Assembly (NCBI RefSeq): GCF_964340395.1
Contig: NC_135567.1
Location: 10,394,484 to 10,424,483 of the forward strand
DNA length: 30,000 nt
Direction of reading: 5' to 3'
Source: Glandiceps talaboti
Lineage: Eukaryota; Hemichordata; Enteropneusta; Spengelidae
The notes under the pieces were generated by a model. It saw only the letters and a program-made list of their open reading frames with translations. It was not told the origin of the DNA and made no database searches. Below are positions 21,524 through 30,000 of this stretch, in pieces. The translations under genes were made by a program, and so were the position numbers. The stretch's first letter is position 1; each line of letters opens with the position of its first letter.

Positions 21524-21822
21524 TTATCGAACGTGAATTATATGAATTTTCTCATAGTGTGTTCACAATATGACGTTCTTAGGAAGGAATACCTTCCACT
21601 TGAATACCAGTCAGAACCAACCATTATTAAATTTCAACGAATTATGAGGACTAGGGACACAGATGTCCTGTACAAACTTTGTAAATTTATTCAATTGGCG
21701 TTTAAGAAGAGAGATTTTATTTTGATTTGCAACCGTGTTATGTAATATAATATTTTGTACTGAAACGATAATTTGTATATGGGCCGGAGGCCTTTGAATA
21801 CAATAAACTATATTATTATTAT
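21524..21822 (+). mobile_element. Non-LTR retrotransposon 3' end (ORF2 C-terminus plus 3' tail)
   Basis: The frame from 21524 to the stop at 21743-21745 encodes about 73 residues containing 'FLIVCSQYDVLRKEYLP' (about 21548-21598) and 'LYKLCKFIQLAFKKRD' near the end. This Phe-Leu-x-x-Cys-x-x-Tyr-(3)-Arg pattern with a short basic tail is the post-reverse-transcriptase C-terminus of CR1/L2/jockey-type LINE polyproteins. The usual His before FL is Asn here. A short 3' UTR follows, with the GC-rich palindrome GGGCCGGAGGCC (about 21781-21792), AATAAA (21802-21807) and an (ATT)n tail instead of poly-A. No reverse transcriptase or endonuclease domain remains, so this is a 5'-truncated, dead copy. 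The family assignment comes from remembered motif patterns, not a search. Confidence 0.65.
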
Positions 21823-22378
21823 ATGAATTTTCTTGTGACATACAACACCTGAACACAAATCCTGTATTTTCATATCTAACGGTGAGTGCGTGGTATAACT
21901 CATGTCATTCTAGATTCCATAGTACAATAAATACATTTATGTATTAAAGTGACATTAACTAAAAAATCCTTTTAAAAGCTGTTTATATTCACTAATTATT
22001 GATTACTTTTAAAGAAAACTGTTTTTGATGGTGTCAAATCAATTCCCATATTGTTTGCGTAAATGTAAAAGAAGTTATTGATGTCACCATTTTCTGATAA
22101 CATTATCGCGTGCAGTGAGTCTCAATAACTAAGAAGATTATGTGAAATGCTATGAAAGCAGTCTTTATTTCCATTTCTATTCATAGGTACCATTTGAGTA
22201 TATTAGAAATAGGGGCCGTTTCATTCACAACTTCCCGGATGTTTACTGAATGTGCTTTTAGAGTATCCACAAGCAAATTGAAAGAAATAACATTCAAAAC
22301 GCAATATCTGTCAAACGGCAAATTCACTCGTTTTATTTCATTTATTGACTTCCTCGAATCAAAACCTATACACCTGTG
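21823..22378. other. Unannotated stretch
   Basis: Contains an 80-codon frame (22152-22394, +) with no recognisable domain. Nothing else seen. Confidence 0.6.
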
Positions 22379-22528
22379 GATAAAACGAATGTGACGTGCG
22401 AATGTTCAGATAACGCCGACCGGCTATAGAAAGAACGGAAGTGACGTAAGAATCATTGAATTAAATTGATCATAGGTAGATAAAACTGAAGTGGCATCAG
22501 AATCCAAATGGGATGTGATTTCATAATT
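22379..22528 (+). repeat. Decayed tandem repeat, 50-bp period, three units
   Basis: Units start at 22379, 22429 and 22479, exactly 50 bp apart. Their starts read 'gataaaacgaatgtgacg', 'gaaagaacggaagtgacg' and 'gataaaactgaagtggca', followed by 'gaat' at matching positions. Similarity is strong in the first 25 bp and weak afterwards, so the array is old. Confidence 0.5.
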
Positions 22529-24265
22529 TTTTAGACAGTGAACCGTCCACTTTTATCATAAGTAGTTAGTATGGTTGTGTAGAAGTGAATTGCTAAAAAT
22601 ATGATCTACAACAAGGTAATGGGTATAAGAAACATGCGTCTATGATTCCATGCCCTAGATGTAAAGTTTAGGTTTATGTATCTGCGTTTGTCTACTATCA
22701 TTCTAAAACTGGATGTATTCATGATCTGAACTCTGCCGAGAGATGACTAACATCCTTTCAACATAGTCAATACAACATGTAGCAAACCAGCAATGATTCC
22801 AAGCAACTCTTTAAATGGCTCGCCCTTCGAAATTCCAAAATATTTCCATTTTCCTAACTTTCCTCATTTACATGTAAGGAATGCTCTCTTTTAGAATGGT
22901 TTCCCCAAAGCTTAAGCTGAATTTGCAAACTAAATTGCAACGAGTCATGTTGCTTGAATTTCCCGCTCACTGCTTAAAGTATGGGTGTGGTGGATGCGCC
23001 CACCCATTGTGGACTGGTGGTACTTATTTCCGTTTTTGGTGATGTCACTTGTTTGAATGTGGACATGTTAGAACAGTATTTTGCGAATGGCTATACCAAA
23101 GGTAGTAAAAATTGGTTGCACCGAAATATTATGCAATGATTTCAACATTACTTCTTGTTTGCAAAATGATGACACAATTACTGGTAATATTAACAAGTTT
23201 CAGTTACCGGTAACAGAATATTAGTACTTTTGAAGATGAAGCAGAAATAATGTAGAAAACATGTCAGGCCATCCGACATTTTTAACGACCAACGACATCA
23301 TATTATTAATATATGTAACAGTAATAAAATGTTTCCTCTATAAGTTATATCTTAACACGAGGGTTGAGTTCAGTCACCTGCAAGTGATAGTCAAGTATGC
23401 TTCGCTAAGTAGAATACTGAGATTAACTTTTGAATATGCAGCAGACATGACGTCACAAAATGTATCAGCTCAGCATGAGACTCTTTAGGGGCTGAAAGTT
23501 AAACTATTGCGTAATCAGGCACACCCCATTTCCTTTCTCGGAATGTGATTAAAAGTCAGGTGATGGAAAAAAAATTCAAGGATAGCTATATAAAAAAGTT
23601 GACCCTGAACGAAAGCGTGATCATCTGTACGGTAATTCAAATGTCCGCATTGATAGGATACAACTAATGTGCGAACCTGGAAAATAAGTCATTTGAATGC
23701 AGTGTGTGCCCAACTACCCTAAGGTATTTAAGTTGAATCAATTGAATGTAGTGTCGACTGCGATGAAAGTATCAATGCTAAGAAATAATCAAAGCAGACT
23801 TCACAATTCCTTAAAAAATTGAACTTTTGCATTTTACGATTGAATCATTATCTGACTTCATTACAAGTTGTGTCAATACTGTATTGATTAATAGCTGTCT
23901 TTCTAGGTGCTTTTACGACCCAGTATTGTGTCAATTGTTGGGGCCTTTGATTGCGTTGCTACCATTAGATTACTGCCTGTCTATTACGAGATATCGGATT
24001 GTAACGCACGAATACAGAATTCATTATGTATGTGTTGAAAACGTGACCAGGTCTTCCCCTCATAGCGTGATGTATCACTGCATTAGGGCATAGTCCCTGA
24101 CCCTAAGGCAACACATATTTTTCAGAGTATTTCACTAGCTCTCATCGTTAATAGTACATGAGTCTCATATACACTCGACCTCTACAAGTCAAAACCACCA
24201 CGAGTGTTCCCGTCTCTAGGGTATACTCTACGATAAATATCTTACTATCGGCTACAATAGAGACT
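22529..24265. other. Unannotated 1.7-kb stretch
   Basis: Frames at 23261-23488 and 23827-24093 (+, 75 and 88 codons) show no known domain. A lone TGACGTCA octamer lies at 23448-23455. No RNA gene or repeat family recognised. Confidence 0.6.
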
Positions 24266-24302
24266 ATCTCATCTTATCTTATCGTATCTTACCTTATCTT
24301 AC
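24266..24302. repeat. Short (TCTTA)n pentanucleotide run
   Basis: About seven units, five matching TCTTA and the others with G or C substitutions. It is followed by AT-only sequence at 24303-24335. Confidence 0.85.
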
Positions 24303-24421
24303 AAATTATAATATAATTATATTAAATTATAATACAAATATTTAGAATAGTGAATTACAGATACAGAAAGACCTGAAGAAGTAAAAAGGGAACAAACGAG
24401 ATAGCCACAGTTTTACTGACA

Positions 24422-24627
24422 GATTGACAGACAGACAGACAGACAGACATACATACATACATACATACATACATACATACATACATACATGCATACATAC
24501 ATACATACATACATACATACATACATACATACATGCACATACGCACACTCGCATGCACAGACACAGACAGACAAACAAACAAACAAACAAACAAACAAAC
24601 AAACAAACAAACAAACAAACAAACAAA
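24422..24627. repeat. Compound (ACAG)n-(ATAC)n-(AAAC)n microsatellite
   Basis: ACAG at 24426-24448, ATAC with one ATGC interruption at 24447-24535, a mixed CACG/ACAG bridge, then AAAC at 24568-24627 and A-rich remnants to about 24650. The order CAG-type, ATAC, ATGC is the same as at 8479-8580. Minus-strand frames up to 136 codons are repeat translation. Confidence 0.95.
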
Positions 24628-24650
24628 AACAAACAAAAACAAAAAAAACA

Positions 24651-25534
24651 GTAGATGGGATGATAATGTGACAATGGAAAAACATGATGAATAATTGTCA
24701 CTCGAACTACTAGACTAATAACAAATACTGATGGGAAAATAGACAGCAACAAAGAATTAGGAAAACAAGATTACTATATATGAGTCATGCTGACGATAAA
24801 TTCATAATGAGATAGCTTGAATTTTGTCAGGCATATAATATCGCTCTCTACAATGCCCTGAGAACTGTTTGATATCAAATGAGAAAATGCCGACTGAAGA
24901 AACACAGTTTTAGAACATACACTGAGTAAGCAAAGACAGCATAACGAGAGAGACCCACTTTTTGTCGGTCAAAAGATGTCTAAGTGTAACCTATCTATTA
25001 AGTGTTACATTCGGAAACTGTTTTATAAAGCAATAAAATAGCCGCTATAAATCCAAGCGATAAAATACTGACCATCTTCCGGCAAAAGATACACCTATCC
25101 TATCTTTTATAGCCAAACACTGGGTAATTGCCTTAACGAACTTTGAAGGTGAGAATAGCCAAAAGGCGTGGTGAATTTTTATTTCACAACACGTGATGTC
25201 CAGGAGCTGTGTGGAAAAGTAACACTCGCATTGTTGGTACATTTGAATAAAGGCTTGAAATCTACAGGGAAAGTGATGAGGACTTTGTGTAATCGAGGAT
25301 GTAAAACTTAACGAGAGGGGAGATTAGCAAGGAGTTCCGTTTTCTCTCTCAATAATTAAGTTTGAAATCCATCTCAAGGTACCACAGTAATTCTAACTGG
25401 GTTATTACCGATTCTTTCTACAAAAAGTCTGGTTGAGTTTTAAACAGAATAGTTATTCTTATTTACGCCACGATTTAAATATTGTTATAATGGTCCCTTT
25501 TTTCGATGATTTAATTTTATAGATCATCATATTG
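24651..25534. other. Unannotated stretch
   Basis: No frame above 65 codons, no repeat family and no RNA-like fold recognised. Confidence 0.6.
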
Positions 25535-26385
25535 TTTTTCTATAAATAGTCTACTTTCAAGCATTTTGTAATTATGTATTATTGTATTGCCTTCATAATT
25601 TGAATATGTAATGAGCTACCTGGAAACTGCTCTTTTTTTCAATTGTTACAGAATTGTACACATTATTTTGTAAAAAGTTTCCGAGATATAATCTCAAATT
25701 AGTAATAAATCGGAATTTTTTATACAAATAGCATATTTCCTGGTATTTTGCAAAAATGGTATTGCTCTTTGTGACGTCATTATTAAAATATGACAATGGC
25801 TGGAGTAATGTTTCATCTTACAGCGATCTAGTCTTCAATCCGGTCAAGTTGTTCTAAATTACCCATTTTTTGTACAAAATCCCACTATCCAGCATTTTGG
25901 GAAAGTATTATTCGTATTGGGGTCATAATTTTAATGTCTTAATAATTAAGGTAGGGCTTTATATAGCGATCTAGTCTTATAACGGGCTCATGTTTTCAAA
26001 AAATAATTGAAATTACCCATTTGTTCGTACAAAAGCCTACTTTTAGCATTTCGTAGAAAGTAGTACGAGTATTGGGGTCATACTTTGAAAATAGTAGTGA
26101 TAAGAGTAAGGTTTTTTCAATATGATCTCTTTTTAAAAGCGGCTCATACCTTCACATTAAGACTAAGTCGGGATTGTCTATTTCTTCTATAGTGGTCTAC
26201 TTTCCAGTATTTTGCGAACGAAAATGTCTTACTGACGTCATACTTTAAATGTAGTAATGATAGAGACCACGTTTTACAGGCTCGAGGTTCCATAATTCTA
26301 CATTGGTTTTACCACTATCTTTCTCTTTTCAAAAAAGGTATTAGCGATACTGACGTCATATATGAAGTAATAACCGAAATAACTA
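25535..26385 (+). repeat. Highly diverged tandem repeat, 150-180 bp unit, five to six units
   Basis: The block 'ctac/tcc ... agcattttg' recurs at about 25560, 25742, 25891, 26045 and 26205 (spacings 182, 149, 154, 160). Each is followed 25-35 bp later by 'gtattgnngtcata' and then a 'nnttnaaatatg-taatga' block (about 25592, 25776, 25922, 26077, 26240), with a truncated last unit near 26356. 'Gcgatctagtctt' is shared by two adjacent units (25823, 25966). The perfect octamer TGACGTCA occurs in three units (25772-25779, 26233-26240, 26351-26358); others have GGGGTCA at that place. Divergence is large, so this is an ancient satellite-like array with no coding frame. Confidence 0.6.
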
Positions 26386-26933
26386 ATGAACAGTAAGAAA
26401 TGTGAACCATCTTTAAGATATACAGATGGGAATTGACTGAAAATGTCACAGAAGTATTTCCATTTCTTAAATTATGTGATTGAAATTTTTGTCTAATATG
26501 TAGTATTTTTGGAATAGAGCTTAGTAATCTTCAGCATGGTATATTTTACCTGGTACATTGCTTACTTGATAATAGCTATGGAATCGCACATGATCCTTTA
26601 ATGGTTATTCGCATTTCGAAATCAATCATATGTAAATATTAACCTTGGCCTTTAGGAAAGTAATGATGGGATATTAAAAGCCATAACGAAGACAAGAAAA
26701 TCTCCTTCTTGAGTTTAGTAATGTTCTGTTCATAGTACTTAATATCTTATAGGAATCATTCCACTGGAGTCATTGCAGTTCACAAATATATTTCAGATAA
26801 ACAATTCCGGATTTATCAATGAAAGATTTTGAAATTTAATGCACTAATGAACTTGACAATATTATTGTGTTGGCTGTTACGAAATTACTTCATGTATAAC
26901 ATTTTGCACCCAAACTATATATGTTCGATTATC
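26386..26933. other. Unannotated stretch
   Basis: AT-rich, nothing recognised apart from a 63-codon frame that runs into the foldback element that follows. Confidence 0.6.
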
Positions 26934-27189
26934 ACTATACGAAAAGTGAAGTTTATCCACCTTTACTCAACCTTTACCCTACCTGTGACCGACCTAACTA
27001 CCATCTCTGTCAAGGGGTAGTACGAGACGAAGTGATATTTTTGACTGTGTACAACCCCCCAGGGGAGAGATCTCCGGGGTAAATTAAGTCAAAGGTGTCA
27101 CCTCGTCTCATACTCACCACATTTACACATCCTCTGCTAAAGATTTACCCTGGTGGAAAGACATGGTCAAATATGACTTTTCGTATAGT
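26934..27189. mobile_element. Nested-hairpin foldback element (MITE-like)
   Basis: Perfect 14-bp terminal inverted repeats are ACTATACGAAAAGT (26934-26947) and ACTTTTCGTATAGT (27176-27189). Inside them a second pair of arms, 27020-27046 and 27086-27113, reads 'gtacgagacgaagtga' against 'gtatgagacgaggtga' plus 'tttgact'. The loop (27047-27085) holds C- and G-runs that can pair. The region between the two arm pairs also aligns loosely. It is 256 bp long and non-coding. No clear target duplication is visible; the flanks are TTATC and ATTAA. I infer a MITE or foldback transposon. Confidence 0.65.
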
Positions 27190-28620
27190 ATTAACTTGAA
27201 GTAGGTCAACTCATAACAGGTCAACGTACAGAAGACTGTAATTGTTGAGTAGGTATTCCTTTACCAAATCTAGCAATGACATAGAATACACAAAATGACA
27301 ATATTTGAAGAAGTTAGGCCAAATAATTTCTTGGTACCGGACCTCATCTAGTTTTTCACGCCTACCCTAAACATTTGTTCGAGAAAAATAATAATAAAAA
27401 TCGCGAAAATCGTGAAGTCTCACAATAAATAGTGGGTGCGGAAACTGACATCAACTTAAAAAGACAATATAAAAGTATTCTTCCAATCTGTAATGGCTGT
27501 ACATCTGATAAGAAGAAATAAACAACACAGGGACCATTTGGGAAACAATTGAAAACCTGAACTAGACACTCATACATGGAAAAAAATAATAAAATTTAAA
27601 AAAAATCTTCCTACCCCACCTATTCTAAAATTGAATGTAATCAGAACCACACAATTTTTTTTACGCCTTAGTGCCAAAAAAAACTATCTCTATTCTTGTG
27701 TGATGTTTCACTTATTACAATTCTGTTTTTGTTCATGTGTGATTTCTTATAACTGAAAATTCTAAGACTTTCTCAGAGTCAGAAGGTCCAATTGAAGATA
27801 TATGTTGCTTTTTGTTAGACAAGATCATACCTAAGGTGGTGTAAGAAGATAGAACCGGTTCCCCCTGGTTTGAACCAAAGGGCCACGTATTATTGCTTAG
27901 GTTGCTGTTTTCTAAGAAAACATCACACGAATCATGCTACCACAAATGTATCAATTTATACTCTATGTAATAAGATAACTATGTGTTCTTTCCGTAGAGG
28001 TACCGTAGAGGAAATGTTTTCAGGTCAAGACGATGCCATAGCTAGACTCCAGACAAGGAAAACAACAATCTAAGAAATAATACACGCCCCTATGGTTTAA
28101 ACATATATATTTGTAAAATTACAATGTATTACAAATGAAAGTCGACACATGTAAATACAGCCATGTCTTGTTCATAAAGTGTGTATCTGACTTAAATTGC
28201 TAGAATTTACAATGACATATGATTACAAAGAAATTATAGTACACACTACCTATCTTACGTTTTCTGCAGAGATCGACACCCTTTCAGATACACAGTATTG
28301 TCAATGTAACATTGACACTATAAGACGATATATCGTATTATTCCTGCATGTGTTATAGTTCTTACAAAAATTTCCTACTTACGTAAATTTTAAGATGGGA
28401 CCCTGAGATGTAAACAGTGGTGTTATAGTCCCTTGGTTCAATTTGGAAGGTGTTGAATAACTGCAACGGTTCTCTGGTTCATGATATAATTTCCGTGAAA
28501 GTAAATCCAGGTATTACTGTTTCTGCAGAACACAATATTTCCTGTGCCCGTACACGGTTTCGGGACAGAAGGTGTCAAGCAAACAACATAATTCTACGTT
28601 TGTTTTCAGTCCAGAACTTC
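27190..28620. other. Unannotated 1.4-kb stretch
   Basis: Frames at 27362-27577 (-) and 27870-28073 (+) are about 70 codons each with no recognisable domain. Poly-A/T-rich patches at 27580-27606 and 27655-27661. No RNA gene seen. Confidence 0.6.
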
Positions 28621-28635
28621 ATTCGGTAACTTGAA

Positions 28636-29187
28636 AGGTCAAAGGTCAACTTCAAGGAAAGCTCGCGAGACGAATTCAAATACATGTGGTTGCTTTGATT
28701 GCTGTGCTGTCTGCCTGTCACAGAATATTTGCTTGTTTCAAGACAAAGATGTACTGTTGCAATCGAGGTCCTCATTTCAGACATTAAAGCACTCTAACCC
28801 TTGAGCAAGTAAGCCAAAATGTAAATGTACAAGCCTCATACCTTCATTCCAAGGATTTTGTTTCAAAAGTTAGTGGTTCGGATGCACTGTATGTAATACA
28901 GATGCAACGTACATCATACTATCGTCCATGAATGTACCACTCGATCGTCGATTCTCGAACTATCCCGATTTTCGCGTAGACAACGTTTGATAGTACAATT
29001 TTGCGGCCATGAGTTTGAATTCACTCCAAAAACATTTGTAGTTGTTTCTACTGCAATTTTGAGCGAAATTTTCTTGTCAATCGAAAATGTCTATCATCGA
29101 CACAAGCGTCCGAACAAACATGGCGGCCGTACTAAAACTTTTTTTCTATAAAGCTAGGGAGTTACAAGCGCAAAAGCGCATGCGCAT
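28636..29187. promoter_or_regulatory. Candidate regulatory region: DR1, CTCGCGAGA, YY1 and NRF1 motifs
   Basis: A perfect DR1 nuclear-receptor element AGGTCA-A-AGGTCA lies at 28636-28648 and CTCGCGAGA at 28662-28670. About 450 bp on are AACATGGCGGC (29117-29127, YY1 consensus) and the palindrome GCGCATGCGC (29176-29185, NRF1 core). YY1 and NRF1 sites on one short segment are typical of TATA-less animal promoters, where the YY1 ATG can double as a start codon. An ATG at 29120 opens about 52 codons (MAAVLKLFFYKAREL...) to a stop near 29278. It could be a first exon, but no splice-supported gene is visible. Confidence 0.3.
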
Positions 29188-29280
29188 GTACCATACATTC
29201 TTACATTTTTCAATTCGTATAAAGACGTGCTCTCTCCAACACCCATTGCTACTCTTAGCAACTGTTCTCGACTGCTGACT

Positions 29281-29890
29281 ATATCCTACATCCACCTTCA
29301 ATTTTAAATGGAATCATTTTCAATGTTTTAAAAAGAACTGAAAAGGTGAAGAAAAATTGTGAGCACTTGTCTATGAGTACTTTTTTTCTCAGTGAAGTAA
29401 ATCTGTGATCGATGGTATTTCTTTGTGCATCTAACGCGGGATGTAAAGTAATTTTGGACAAAGTAAATAAAATTGTTAATAAGTTAATAATTGTCATTGT
29501 TGTTTTTAAAAAGTTAAATAGACAGACCAGTATACAAGTGATGTAATAGGTTGATGAGTGCATGTTTCACTGAGAAAACTATGTCCAACTCACAGAACAG
29601 AATTAAATCGAATAGTCTGCATATCTGAATAAAGTAGAATCCGATTTTACTGTATTTTCTTGTCGAAGAACGCAAAATGTTTAACTACACATTAAATTCA
29701 AACAATAATTAAAAATAAAACCTTAAAAATGTTTAAAACACTATCAATTAACCTGTTTCCTTGTTTTCTTGGGATTTTGGTTTCATTATTTTCAGCCGAA
29801 GATTTCCACATTAATTGTCACACAATTGGCAGATTCCTTTTAACTTTGCGGTTTTCATTATTATAGAATATTAAGCCCCTTCACTTGTAA
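29281..29890. other. Unannotated stretch
   Basis: The 94-codon minus frame (29279-29563) has no recognisable domain. AT-rich, nothing else seen. Confidence 0.6.
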
Positions 29891-30000
29891 TCATAATGAT
29901 AATAGTAATAATCTTTATTTAGACTAGATAGCCTCATAGATAAAAGGGTTCTTTCACGAGGGCCAAGTTATTATTATCACTAGCAAAGACTTAAATCTGT
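29891..30000 (-). mobile_element. Probable retroelement 3' end, minus strand, cut by the window edge
   Basis: On the minus strand, 'ggccctcgtgaaagaaccc', 'aggctatctagtctaaataa' and an AATAAA signal (29914-29919) lead into an ATT/ATC-rich tail (29891-29912). This arrangement matches 3' UTR ends of invertebrate non-LTR elements as I remember them. No coding part is in the window, and a homology search would decide it. Confidence 0.4.

Noticed and set aside
23827-24093. 88-codon frame, slightly hydrophobic and Cys-rich
   Set aside because: No recognisable membrane segment plan, cysteine spacing or domain.
27203-27223. Two AGGTCA half-sites as a nuclear-receptor element
   Set aside because: The spacing of 9 bp is not one of the usual direct-repeat spacings, and only the DR1 at 28636 is well formed.

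Overview
This is non-coding nuclear DNA from an animal, most likely a marine invertebrate. I find no convincing protein-coding gene, rRNA gene or intact tRNA gene in 30 kb. The longest open frames are either microsatellites read as protein (Asn-Gln, Asp, Tyr-Ile or Cys-Leu runs) or chance frames under 100 codons with no recognisable domain. The evidence for an animal genome is AT-rich background, very dense di- to hexanucleotide microsatellites, tRNA-headed SINEs, TA-flanked foldback elements and a 5'-truncated non-LTR retrotransposon tail. The species cannot be fixed. One SINE family has a conserved 'cttgggcaag ... cacccagctgta' core of a kind I associate with SINEs of several invertebrate groups (recalled, not checked).

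Layout. 0.2-2.9 kb: (TTTG)n, a TA/GT/CT compound array and a 620-bp TTGA/TTGC array, with a truncated SINE copy at 0.8 kb. 4.6-8.7 kb, the densest part: two more copies of that SINE with complementary deletions, an 8-unit 65-bp minisatellite, about 575 bp of drifting pentanucleotides, an AT palindrome with unique-sequence arms, a long ATAC array, and a second tRNA-headed SINE that ends in that array. 12.4-13.4 kb: a 347-bp foldback element, another foldback-like repeat and a SINE tail. 14.4-17.7 kb: a 250-bp uninterrupted purine tract, a GC/GT/TATG/GAAT chain, a GGT/GAT/GAC/GAG triplet array and a CAAATA/TAAATA hexamer array. 18.0-18.3 kb: the inverted sister copy of the 12.4-kb foldback element. 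20.0-20.9 kb: a 112-bp duplication, an imperfect inverted repeat and a GAT array. 21.5 kb: the C-terminus and 3' tail of a non-LTR retrotransposon. 22.4 kb: a decayed 50-bp tandem repeat. 24.4 kb: an ACAG/ATAC/AAAC array. 25.5-26.4 kb: a strongly diverged tandem repeat of about 150-180 bp, partly carrying TGACGTCA octamers. 26.9-27.2 kb: a nested hairpin element. The right edge looks like the 3' end of another retroelement on the minus strand.

The window is best read as intergenic or deep intronic DNA in which mobile elements and slippage-prone repeats interact; several microsatellites sit in or on SINE tails. Two clusters of promoter-type motifs (about 19.78-19.98 and 28.64-29.19 kb) are the only hints of nearby genes. 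I found no evidence of a new biological system. The most informative structures are the SINE/microsatellite nesting, the foldback families and the CRE-bearing diverged tandem repeat.
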